Assembly (NCBI GenBank): GCA_905207425.1
Contig: CAJLLB010000034.1
Location: 1 to 15,027 of the forward strand
Length of the DNA: 15,027 nucleotides
Reading direction: 5' to 3'
DNA from: an uncultured Collinsella sp.
Lineage (GTDB): Bacteria; Actinomycetota; Coriobacteriia; Coriobacteriales; Coriobacteriaceae
The notes under the pieces are model-generated. The model was not told the DNA's origin. It worked only from the letters and a program-made list of their open reading frames with translations, and ran no database searches. Both the position numbers and the translations under genes were made by a program. This document shows positions 1 to 6,327 of the stretch, in pieces; the first letter of the stretch is position 1; each line of letters opens with the position of its first letter.

Positions 1-166
1 TTCTCGTGTCCAAGAAATGGGAGGCAGTTCACACTACGTGCGGCGGGGGCTCTTTCGTCCTGCGGAATGTCCGCGAAGGTTAGCCCTCAGATCCTGCTAC
101 GACTACGTCCTCGGATTGTGGGGCTGAATGAAGGACGTGGTTGCGGGGCCTTTTGTCCCCTTCGCT

Positions 167-189
167 GTTTCGCGGCTTTGCCGCGAAAC
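167..189. repeat. Perfect 10-bp inverted repeat (hairpin)
   Basis: GTTTCGCGGC at 167-176 pairs exactly with GCCGCGAAAC at 180-189 around a three-base TTT loop. No U-tract follows on either strand, so it does not look like an intrinsic terminator. It may be part of a dispersed palindromic repeat or a structured transcript. Confidence 0.7.
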
Positions 190-545
190 CTCGCGCCACT
201 TTGGGGATGGATGGAGGTTTTGGCCGTTGCCGCCTTTTTGGAGCTCTTCTTTATTCCTTATGCTGGATGAAAAGCCCCTTGTTTTTGCAGGGGTGCATAC
301 TCAACTTATAAGTGCATAGAATCTCGTATAGTGCGAGTAAGATATTGCGCTGTCCGTTTTGTGTTTAGCAGAGATGTAGTTTGCATAATCCGACATAATC
401 CTCGCTGCATTTAAATAAAGTTGCACGTAAATGGCGTAGATATGTCTGAGCTGGGGTTCTGTACGCTGAGCGGATAAAAACGACCGTTCACCGTTCCGCT
501 ATTTTCAAAATGAATAAAATGAGCGATAAAGAGAATATAAACCTT

Positions 546-579
546 AATAAACTCGCGTATCGCACGGACGCGGGTTATT
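546..579. promoter_or_regulatory. Imperfect inverted repeat in the carbamate kinase leader
   Basis: AATAAACTCGCG at 546-557 is mirrored by CGCGGGTTATT at 569-579, about 37 bases before the start codon. It could be an operator or a leader hairpin for the carbamate kinase gene. Only the symmetry and position support this; no known regulator site is recognised. Confidence 0.3.
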
Positions 580-616
580 AATGGGTTGTAGGCCTTTTAC
601 AGAAAGGATTCCAGCA

Positions 617-1579
617 ATGTCTAAGCCTCTTGGCAAGCCCGATCGTATTGTCGTCGCCCTCGGCGGCAACGCCCTCGGCAACAACCCCGTCGAGCAGATC
701 GAGGCCGTGAGCAACACCGCCCACGCGCTCCTCGGCCTCATCGAGCAGGGCAACGAGATCATCATCACCCACGGCAACGGCCCGCAGGTCGGCATGATCC
801 AGAACGCCTTCGCCGCTGCCCACGACGCCATCGGCACCCCCGAGATGCCGCTGCCCGAGTGCGGCGCCATGTCCCAGGGCTACATCGGCTACCACCTGCA
901 GCAGGGCATCGGCCGCGAGATGCACAAGCGCTATAAGCGTTGGCACGCCGCCACCGTCGTCACCCAGATCGAGTGCGACCCGGACGATCCCGCGTTCAAG
1001 AACCCGACCAAGCCGATCGGCCCCTTCTACACCGAGGAGCAGGCCAAGGAGTTCATGGCCGAGGACCCCTCCAAGGTCTTCGTCGAGGATTCCGGCCGCG
1101 GCTGGCGTCGCGTCGTCGCCTCCCCCGATCCCAAGAAGATCGTCGAGGCTGACTCCATCCTCAACCTGCTCGACAACGAGTTCATCGTCATCGCCTGCGG
1201 TGGCGGCGGCATCCCCGTCGTCCGCGACTACGAGAACAAGGGCTGCTACAAGGGCGTTCCCGCCGTTATCGACAAGGATCTGGGCGGCGAGCTGCTGGCC
1301 GAGGACTGCGACGCCGACGTCCTGTTCCTGCTGACCGCCGTTGAGCATGTCGCCATCAACTTTGGCAAGCCCAACCAGGAGGAGCTCGAGGACCTCACCG
1401 CCGACGAGGCCGAGCGCCTGGCCGACGAGGGCCAGTTCGGCAAGGGTTCCATGGAGCCCAAGGTCCGCGCCGCCATCAAGTTCGCCCGCTCCCGCAAGGG
1501 CCGCACCTGCATCATCGGCGCCCTGGACAAGGCCGCCGAGACCATGGCCGGCCTCTCCGGCACCCGCATCCACGAGTAG
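617..1579 (+). CDS. arcC: Carbamate kinase
   Basis: The 320-residue product matches carbamate kinase of the amino-acid kinase fold, a cytoplasmic enzyme that transfers phosphate between carbamoyl phosphate and ADP, giving ATP, ammonia and CO2. Visible motifs are VALGGNAL (residues 13-20), HGNGPQVG, NPTKPIGPFY, ACGGGGIPV, AVIDKDL, LLTAVE and KGSMEPKV, all in the family order and at the usual length of about 310 residues. The ATG at 617 is chosen because AGAAAGGA lies 8 bases upstream; an in-frame ATG at 581 would add 12 residues that do not fit the family. A strong terminator follows 65 bases after the stop, so the gene is probably monocistronic. No arginine deiminase or ornithine carbamoyltransferase gene is in the window, so the carbamoyl phosphate source is unknown. 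Codons are almost all C- or G-ending, consistent with high expression. Confidence 0.95.
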   Translation: MSKPLGKPDRIVVALGGNALGNNPVEQIEAVSNTAHALLGLIEQGNEIIITHGNGPQVGMIQNAFAAAHDAIGTPEMPLPECGAMSQGYIGYHLQQGIGREMHKRYKRWHAATVVTQIECDPDDPAFKNPTKPIGPFYTEEQAKEFMAEDPSKVFVEDSGRGWRRVVASPDPKKIVEADSILNLLDNEFIVIACGGGGIPVVRDYENKGCYKGVPAVIDKDLGGELLAEDCDADVLFLLTAVEHVAINFGKPNQEELEDLTADEAERLADEGQFGKGSMEPKVRAAIKFARSRKGRTCIIGALDKAAETMAGLSGTRIHE

Positions 1580-1644
1580 CCCCTACTCCGTTGCCTCTCC
1601 CGTGGGCGCCAGGCAAGACGCCCACAAACTAGCCTCTCTTCATG

Positions 1645-1677
1645 AGCCCCGCAGTCCGCTCCGGCTGCGGGGCTTTT
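1645..1677 (+). terminator. Intrinsic terminator after carbamate kinase
   Basis: AGCCCCGCAG at 1645-1654 pairs perfectly with CTGCGGGGCT at 1665-1674 across a 10-base loop and is followed by a short T run. It lies about 65 bases beyond the stop codon and separates the kinase gene from the inverted-repeat element downstream. Confidence 0.85.
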
Positions 1678-1685
1678 GCTATCGG

Positions 1686-1713
1686 TAGTCATTGGGGACA
1701 GACTTAAATGAGT
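1686..1713 (+). repeat. Left terminal inverted repeat
   Basis: This 28-base arm begins TAGTCATTGGGGACAGAC and ends AAATGAGT. It matches the reverse complement of 1928-1955 at all but one position (T at 1692 against C). Confidence 0.85.
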
Positions 1714-1850
1714 AGCACCAATCAACTGCGGAAAGTGCATCTCACAATGAGCGTCCAAAATGGGGCACAGTTTCCCCGGGGCCCTCAACCGGAAAATACA
1801 TCCCGGAATTTGCCCGAAAAATGGCCCCCAGTTTCCCAAACAGGCCGCTA

Positions 1851-1900
1851 ACGGAAAGCGCATCCCGCTATCGAACTTCAAAGCGGGGTGCGCTTTCCGT
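1851..1900. repeat. Near-perfect 19-bp hairpin, third internal unit
   Basis: The arms 1851-1869 and 1882-1900 pair over 19 positions with a single G-U wobble around a 12-base loop. The two preceding units (1729-1776 and 1790-1837) have the same outer arms but more mismatches, especially the middle one, so the array seems to decay from right to left. Confidence 0.8.
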
Positions 1901-1927
1901 GCCAGCAGTTCCGGGCATCCAGAGACC

Positions 1928-1955
1928 ACTCATTTAAGTCTGTCCCCAGTGACTA
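1928..1955 (-). repeat. Right terminal inverted repeat, overlapping a stop codon
   Basis: This is the partner of 1686-1713. Its outermost bases CTA (1953-1955) read on the minus strand are the TAG stop codon of the C39-like peptidase gene. The element therefore either inserted exactly at the gene end or supplied the present stop. Confidence 0.8.
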
Positions 1956-2987
1956 GTAGTAGGCCCACATGGCTTCGACTTCGTTGAGGACCTCTACGAC
2001 GCCCCAGCGTCGGGCGCTGCGGCTGGCCGAGTTGGGATCGAAGACTTCAATCTGGTCGGCGTCGTCAATACCGTAAAGCACAATGTAGTGGCCCACGTTG
2101 GTAAAGGTGCCCGGCCGAACGGCGGCGATGACGGGCGCTCCCGAACGCAGCACCTGAGTCATCGAGTCGCGATCGTTATGAAGCTCCGTTCCGTTAAGGC
2201 CCAGCTGCCATGCGCCGCGCGTCATAAATGACCATTCGGTGGCGCCGGTGGGGGCATAGTTGCCCGCCTCGGAAAGGGCGCACATGTCGACCGGTGTCAT
2301 ATCGGTGCGGCCGGTCTTAAAGATATAGACCATGGTGAGGCAAGTGGGACCGCAAGCGTTTTCGCGAATAGTGCCACCGGCATAGGGCAGCTCCGACCAC
2401 GCAGGGTCGATCTGATAGATATGGGGCATCGTGCCGGCTTGCCATTGCGAGCGCGGAGTCGAAAAGGCGAAAGAATAACCGGGCGCGACGGGGGCCTTGA
2501 GCAGCTTGTCCTCGGCGGTGGGCTCGAGACCGGCCGAGCCGTGGGACATACAGGAGCTCATAAGCACAAAGACCAGACAGATGAGGATAGAGCACAGTGC
2601 GAGGCAAAGCCGACGAGCCGGCAGGGCGGGGGCATTCACGTACGATGTCGAGCGGTAGGGCTTGCCGTCGCGTCCGCCTTGGGGATGCGAAAAGAAGCGG
2701 TTGATATGGATGCCGGTCTGACGTGCGCCGTTGCGGCGCAGTTGCGGAACCTCGGCTTGGCGCTGTCGAGTGCGCGCGCCCAAGCGGCTATCTTGCTGTG
2801 CGCTTGTGCCCGTGCTCGGACGGCCGCTCTGCCGTGTTCTGTTTGTCTGCTGCCGAGACGAAGGCCCGGGTTGCTCTTGAGGGCGTTGCGGATTGCTGCT
2901 CGTGGCACTTCTGGGCATCGGCGTGGTGCGGCCAGCAAGGCGAACGCTTTGTCGCCGTTGATCACCGTCGTTGTATCCGTATGCCAT
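1953..2987 (-). CDS. Membrane-anchored C39-like cysteine peptidase
   Basis: The 344-residue product has three parts. Residues 1-125 are rich in Arg, Gln, Ser and Pro, have no cysteine and are probably disordered. One hydrophobic segment at about 127-145 follows a basic RR pair and ends in MSSC. A C39_2-like peptidase domain follows from about 185 to the end. The likely catalytic residues are Cys212 in ENACGPTC, His300 in VGHYIVLYG and Asp317 in FDPNS. This suggests a single-pass protein with the peptidase outside the cell; a lipoprotein reading around Cys146 is weaker. The ATG at 2987 is preceded by AAGGCGG about 7 bases upstream. The substrate is unknown; relatives cleave peptides or process leader sequences. 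The gene is divergent from the permease gene. Its stop codon lies inside the inverted repeat of the neighbouring element, so the original C-terminus may have been altered. Confidence 0.75.
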   Translation of the reverse strand: MAYGYNDGDQRRQSVRLAGRTTPMPRSATSSNPQRPQEQPGPSSRQQTNRTRQSGRPSTGTSAQQDSRLGARTRQRQAEVPQLRRNGARQTGIHINRFFSHPQGGRDGKPYRSTSYVNAPALPARRLCLALCSILICLVFVLMSSCMSHGSAGLEPTAEDKLLKAPVAPGYSFAFSTPRSQWQAGTMPHIYQIDPAWSELPYAGGTIRENACGPTCLTMVYIFKTGRTDMTPVDMCALSEAGNYAPTGATEWSFMTRGAWQLGLNGTELHNDRDSMTQVLRSGAPVIAAVRPGTFTNVGHYIVLYGIDDADQIEVFDPNSASRSARRWGVVEVLNEVEAMWAYY

Positions 2988-3348
2988 TCGTACCGCCTTG
3001 TCTCATGTATAACCTGTCTATCCTACAAAAAGGATGTGCAACAAATGGGTCCGAGCGTCAAAAGCTCGGTAAACGGTACGAAAGGCGCAAAACACACGGC
3101 CTCAAAAACATTTCTATATGCGTCCAATGAGCGTACGCCCGTCGGACGGGCGACAACAATGAGCGGCAAACCGTGCCGTTCGTCCCAAAAACGGCGCCAC
3201 TCATATGCGAGTTCTGCCTTCGGTCGAGCCATAAGCGGTAGCGCGACGCCGAGGCCGTATCTTAAAGCCACGAAATAAAAGTGCGCGGCAAAACAGACCG
3301 CGCAAGGGGTGACGCCAAAGAGGCGTCAATAAGGAAAGGAGGGGAACA
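2988..3348. promoter_or_regulatory. Divergent intergenic region with several palindromes
   Basis: These 361 bases separate the leftward peptidase gene from the rightward permease gene and should carry promoters for both. Perfect inverted repeats are present at 3051-3069 (CCGAGC/GCTCGG), 3137-3151 (GCCCGTC/GACGGGC), 3282-3304 and 3310-3328. No confident -35/-10 pair could be assigned. A minus-strand frame at 3023-3271 starts with GTG, lacks a ribosome binding site and shows no recognisable domain, so it is not called as a gene. Confidence 0.5.
3282..3328 (+). promoter_or_regulatory. Tandem hairpins in the permease leader
   Basis: TGCGCGG (3282-3288) pairs with CCGCGCA (3298-3304), and TGACGCC (3310-3316) pairs with GGCGTCA (3322-3328), both perfectly. 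They sit just upstream of the strong AGGAGG ribosome binding site at 3337-3342. Neither is followed by a T run. They may stabilise the transcript or bind a regulator; no riboswitch class is recognised. Confidence 0.45.
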
Positions 3349-4800
3349 ATGGCGGACAAGAACGCAGAAGTTGCAGTCGAAGGTAACGGTGGCATGAAGA
3401 AAACGCTTTCGCTCTGGAACTTCTTCACCATCGGTTTCGGTGCCATCATCGGTACCGGCTGGGTTCTGCAGGTCGGCGACTGGATGGTCGTGGGCGGCGG
3501 TCCCGTTCCCGCTATGATCGCATTCCTCTTGGGCGCGATCTTCCTCGTGCCCGTCGGAGCTGTTTTCGGTGAGCTCACGGCTGCTATCCCCATTTCGGGC
3601 GGCATCGTCGAGTATGTCGATCGTAGCTTTGGCCGTACGATGAGCTACATCACTGGCTGGCTCCTGGCCCTGGGCAACGGCATCCTGTGCCCGTGGGAGG
3701 CCATCGCCATCTCGACCCTCGTGTCCGAGATGTTCGGCAGCCTGCCCGGCCTTGAGTGGCTGCGCGCCGTCAAGCTCTACACCATCCTGGGCGCCGACGT
3801 TTACCTGTTCCCGACGTTGATCGCGCTCGGCTTTGCAGCCTACGTCATCTTCCTCAACTTCCGCGGTGCCAGCTCGGCCGCCAAGCTCCAGGCCTTCCTG
3901 ACCAAGGCCCTGCTCTGCGGCATGCTGCTTGCCATGGGCGTCTCGCTGTTCACCGGTTCGCCGGAACACGCCATGCCCGTGTTCTCCCAGGTCACCGGCG
4001 CTGGCGGCGGCAAGGCCGCTACCGAGGGCCCCAGCCTGTTCGCCGGCATCGTGTCGGTCCTGGTTTTGACCCCGTTCTTCTACGCCGGCTTCGATACCAT
4101 TCCTCAGCAGGCTGAGGAAGCAGCCGAGGGCCTCAACTGGAACAAGTTCGGCAAGATCATCTCCCTGGCCCTGCTGGCCGCCGGCGGCTTCTACATGGTC
4201 TGCATCTACTCGTTCGGCACCATCCTCGACTGGCATGAGTTTGTTAAGAGCCCGGTTCCCGCGCTTGCCTGCCTCAAGGGCATCAACATGCTCCTGTACC
4301 TGGCCATGCTCGTCATCGCCACGCTTGGACCCATGGGCCCGATGAACTCCTTCTACGGCGCCACGAGCCGCATCATGCTCGCCATGGGCCGCAAGGGCCA
4401 GCTGCCCGAGAAGTTCGCCGAGGTCGATCCCAAGTCCGGCGCTCCCAAGCTCGCCTGCGTCGTTCTGGGCGTCATCACCGTCGTCGGTCCGTTCCTGGGC
4501 AAGAACATGCTCATCCCTCTGACCAACGTGTCGGCCCTCGCCTTCATCTTCTCCTGCGGCATGGTCGCCCTCGCTTGCCTGCGTATGCGCTTCACCGAGC
4601 CCGACCTGCCTCGTCCCTACGAGGTGCCCGGCGGCAAGTTTGGCATCAGCCTCGCTATCGTTGCCTGCGGCACCATCATTGGCCTGCTCGTGATCCCGTT
4701 CTCTCCCGCCTCCCTCAACATGGTGGAGTGGAGCATCGTGATCGGCTGGCTGGCTGTTGGCCTGGCCCTCATGGCCTTCACCAATTCCCGCAAAAAATAA
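3349..4800 (+). CDS. APC-family amino-acid permease
   Basis: The 483-residue protein is an amino acid-polyamine-organocation (APC) superfamily transporter of the inner membrane with about 12 hydrophobic segments. The unwound first helix carries GFGAIIGTGW (residues 29-38), and the sixth-helix region carries FFYAGFDTIPQQAEEA (243-258), both typical of the family, followed by PMGPMNSFYGATSRIMLAMGR. It should take up an amino acid or a related amine; the substrate cannot be read from sequence. The ATG at 3349 follows AGGAGG with 6 bases of spacing. The amidohydrolase gene starts 131 bases downstream without an intervening classical terminator, so the permease may import that enzyme's substrate. 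Codon use is strongly biased as in the carbamate kinase gene. Confidence 0.9.
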   Translation: MADKNAEVAVEGNGGMKKTLSLWNFFTIGFGAIIGTGWVLQVGDWMVVGGGPVPAMIAFLLGAIFLVPVGAVFGELTAAIPISGGIVEYVDRSFGRTMSYITGWLLALGNGILCPWEAIAISTLVSEMFGSLPGLEWLRAVKLYTILGADVYLFPTLIALGFAAYVIFLNFRGASSAAKLQAFLTKALLCGMLLAMGVSLFTGSPEHAMPVFSQVTGAGGGKAATEGPSLFAGIVSVLVLTPFFYAGFDTIPQQAEEAAEGLNWNKFGKIISLALLAAGGFYMVCIYSFGTILDWHEFVKSPVPALACLKGINMLLYLAMLVIATLGPMGPMNSFYGATSRIMLAMGRKGQLPEKFAEVDPKSGAPKLACVVLGVITVVGPFLGKNMLIPLTNVSALAFIFSCGMVALACLRMRFTEPDLPRPYEVPGGKFGISLAIVACGTIIGLLVIPFSPASLNMVEWSIVIGWLAVGLALMAFTNSRKK

Positions 4801-4820
4801 CGCCTAGCCGGGGCGGATCG

Positions 4821-4849
4821 GGTGCGCGGGGCCCTCTCTCCCGCGCACC
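4821..4849 (+). other. Strong intergenic hairpin without T run
   Basis: GGTGCGCGGG (4821-4830) pairs perfectly with CCCGCGCACC (4840-4849) around a 9-base loop, 20 bases after the permease stop codon. The next T-rich stretch (GTTTTGTG) is 20 bases further on, so efficient intrinsic termination is doubtful. It may protect the permease message from 3' decay or set the ratio of the two genes. Confidence 0.6.
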
Positions 4850-4931
4850 GAACCCGGCACCACTTGGGTAGTTTTGTGAGGCCTTAACCCAACGCGGCCT
4901 CGCCCACTATATGGATCCATAAGGAGGAACC

Positions 4932-6209
4932 ATGTCCACTAAGTATGCAATCGTTGGCGGCAAGCTCATCGACGGTACCGGTGCCGAGCCGGTCGAGAAC
5001 TCCCTCGTTCTCGTCGACGACAATGGCAAGATCGAGTACGCCGGTGTCATGCAGGACCTTCCCGAGGGCGTTGAGGTTATCGACGCCGCCGGCAAGACCG
5101 TCCTTCCCGGCCTGATCGACACCCACCTGCACTTCTCGGGCAACCTGACCGACGATGACACCGACTGGGTCATGCAGCCGCTCCTCGAGAAGCAGGCCGT
5201 CGCCGTCAAGCAGGCCTACGACTGCCTCACCCACGGTCTCACCACCGTCTGCGAGATCGGTCGCTTTGGTATCCAGATCCGCGACTGCATCGACAAGGGC
5301 GTCTTCAAGGGCCCGCGCGTTCTGGCAACCGGCCTTGGCTTCTGCCGCGTTGCCGGCCACGGCGACTCCCACCACTGCAGCCAGGAGCTCAACAAGGAAT
5401 CGCACCCCTGGGGCGATCAGGTCGACGGTCCTTGGGATCTGCGTAAGGCCGTCCGTCGTCGCCTGCGCGAGAACCCCGATGCCATCAAGATCTGGGCTAC
5501 CGGTGGCGGCATCTGGCGCTGGGACTCCGGCCGCGACCAGCACTACTGCTCCGAGGAGATCCAGGCCGTGGTCGAAGAGGCAAAGATGGTCGGCATCCCC
5601 GTGTGGAGCCACTGCTACAACAACCACGCCGCTGCCTACGATTCCGTTCGCTTTGGCTGCGAGCAGTTGATTCACGGCTTCGATATCGATGAGCGCACCA
5701 TGGACCTCATGGCCGAGCAGGGCACCTTCTTCACCCCGACGATCGCCTTCCTGCCCACTTGGTACGCCACCTATCCGCCCGTCTACGTCCCCGAGCTGCA
5801 CGACAAGTACGAGGGCACCCTGGTCGAGAAGGAGCTGCAGCGCAACTACGACTGCCTGCGCGAGGCCAAGAAGCGCGGCGTCGTCATGACGATCGGCTCC
5901 GACTCCTTCTCCTTCGTCACCCCGTACGGCACCTGCTCTATCGAGGAGATGTACGAGTTCGTCGACAAGATCGGCTTCACCCCGGTCGAGACCATCACCT
6001 GTGCCACCCTCAACGGTGCCAAGATGTGCCACATCGAGGACGAGACCGGTTCCATCGAGGCCGGCAAGTGCGCCGACCTGCTGGTCGTCAACGGTGACGT
6101 CGCCGCTGACATTCACGTGCTCAACACCGACAACATGGACGTCATCATGAAGGACGGCTGGATCGTCGAGGCTGGCACCTTTGGTGAGGCCAACAAATAC
6201 AGCGCCTAA
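4932..6209 (+). CDS. Metal-dependent amidohydrolase (imidazolonepropionase/prolidase-like)
   Basis: The 425-residue protein has the amidohydrolase TIM-barrel ligand set in order: His65 and His67 (DTHLHF), Lys186 (AIKIWATGGG, placed to be the carboxylated lysine), His227 (WSHCYNNH), His248 (LIHGFDI) and Asp324 (IGSDSF). The N-terminal beta-sandwich strand (KYAIVGGKLIDGTG) and the C-terminal GSIEAGKCADLLVVNGD motif complete the fold. A two-metal hydrolase acting on an amide, a cyclic amide or an Xaa-Pro-like dipeptide is likely; the exact substrate is unknown. No signal peptide is seen, so it is cytoplasmic. The ATG at 4932 follows AAGGAGG by 4 bases. It lies downstream of the permease gene with the same codon bias, which suggests an uptake-and-hydrolysis pair. 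Confidence 0.88.
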   Translation: MSTKYAIVGGKLIDGTGAEPVENSLVLVDDNGKIEYAGVMQDLPEGVEVIDAAGKTVLPGLIDTHLHFSGNLTDDDTDWVMQPLLEKQAVAVKQAYDCLTHGLTTVCEIGRFGIQIRDCIDKGVFKGPRVLATGLGFCRVAGHGDSHHCSQELNKESHPWGDQVDGPWDLRKAVRRRLRENPDAIKIWATGGGIWRWDSGRDQHYCSEEIQAVVEEAKMVGIPVWSHCYNNHAAAYDSVRFGCEQLIHGFDIDERTMDLMAEQGTFFTPTIAFLPTWYATYPPVYVPELHDKYEGTLVEKELQRNYDCLREAKKRGVVMTIGSDSFSFVTPYGTCSIEEMYEFVDKIGFTPVETITCATLNGAKMCHIEDETGSIEAGKCADLLVVNGDVAADIHVLNTDNMDVIMKDGWIVEAGTFGEANKYSA

Positions 6210-6250
6210 GATACCGTTTGTCGATGGCTGGATGTAAAACACAGTTTTTG

Positions 6251-6265
6251 ATTGCATAATGCAAT
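6251..6265. promoter_or_regulatory. 15-bp perfect palindrome between amidohydrolase and kinase genes
   Basis: ATTGCAT (6251-6257) and ATGCAAT (6259-6265) are exact inverted copies around one base. The site contains the -10-like hexamer CATAAT at 6255-6260, but no matching -35 lies 16-18 bases upstream. It directly precedes a terminator hairpin. An operator or promoter role is speculative. Confidence 0.25.
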
Positions 6266-6267
6266 GG

Positions 6268-6294
6268 AGAGGGTCGCTTGCGGCCCTCTTTATT
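6268..6294 (+). terminator. Intrinsic terminator after the amidohydrolase
   Basis: AGAGGGTCG (6268-6276) pairs with CGGCCCTCT (6281-6289) through nine pairs, one of them G-U, with a CTTG loop, and TTATT follows. It ends the permease-amidohydrolase unit. It also shows that a longer N-terminal reading of the kinase gene from 6259 is not coding. Confidence 0.75.
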
Positions 6295-6327
6295 GCTATG
6301 GGGTGCGTCAGTAAGAAGGAGATGACG

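Larger units (their letters stand above)
1..616. other. Non-coding, structured region upstream of the carbamate kinase gene
   Basis: No convincing gene is visible here. Two short overlapping + strand frames between 67 and 319 lack ribosome binding sites, recognisable domains and the codon bias of the neighbouring genes. The stretch holds a perfect 10-bp hairpin at 167-189, a direct repeat of CATAATCC at 384-391 and 394-401, a tandem ACCGTTC repeat at 483-496, and an imperfect inverted repeat with AATAA outer arms at 546-579. From about 290 to 545 the DNA is clearly more AT-rich than the coding DNA, as expected of a promoter and leader region. No -35/-10 pair could be placed with confidence. 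The left part could be a decayed gene or a dispersed intergenic repeat, but this cannot be decided from the window. Confidence 0.6.
1686..1955. mobile_element. Non-autonomous inverted-repeat element with internal hairpin array
   Basis: The ends are 28-base inverted repeats, 1686-1713 and 1928-1955, identical at 27 of 28 positions and centred on GGGGACAGACTTAAATGAGT. Inside lie three related units beginning CGGAAA at 1729, 1790 and 1852, so they recur every 61-62 bases. Each unit runs from a CGGAAA..CATC arm to a ..TTTCC arm and so is itself a hairpin. The third is nearly perfect: 19 pairs with one G-U wobble, arms 1851-1869 and 1882-1900. There is no coding sequence. This fits a MITE or a REP/BIME-like element mobilised in trans, possibly by a Y1 (IS200/RAYT-type) transposase; that link is inference from general resemblance. 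No flanking direct duplication was seen. The right end overlaps the stop codon of the neighbouring minus-strand peptidase gene. Confidence 0.7.

Noticed and set aside
67..319. Two short overlapping plus-strand frames near the left edge
   Set aside because: They run through a perfect hairpin, lack ribosome binding sites and do not show the codon bias of the neighbouring genes.
578..1573. Long minus-strand open frame across the carbamate kinase gene
   Set aside because: It is a low-complexity antisense shadow (Gly/Ala/Asp/Leu-rich) caused by G/C-ending codons of the real gene, with no domain.
1729..1900. Internal repeats considered as a CRISPR array
   Set aside because: There are only three diverged units, each is a long hairpin, spacer-like parts are also similar, and no cas gene is present; the terminal inverted repeats point to another kind of element.
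3023..3271. 82-codon minus-strand frame in the divergent intergenic region
   Set aside because: It starts with GTG without a ribosome binding site, has no recognisable domain and covers DNA expected to hold promoters.
2421..3278. 285-codon plus-strand frame opposite the C39-like peptidase gene
   Set aside because: It has no domain or ribosome binding site, and the minus strand has ordered catalytic motifs and a good start.
3262..4236. Long minus-strand open frame over the permease gene
   Set aside because: Its repetitive Gly/Glu/Asp/Gln composition and full overlap with a clear APC permease mark it as a shadow.
4884..4913. Possible promoter TTAACC / 18 bases / TATATG before the amidohydrolase gene
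   Set aside because: It would put the transcription start on the ribosome binding site, leaving almost no leader, and the -35 match is poor.
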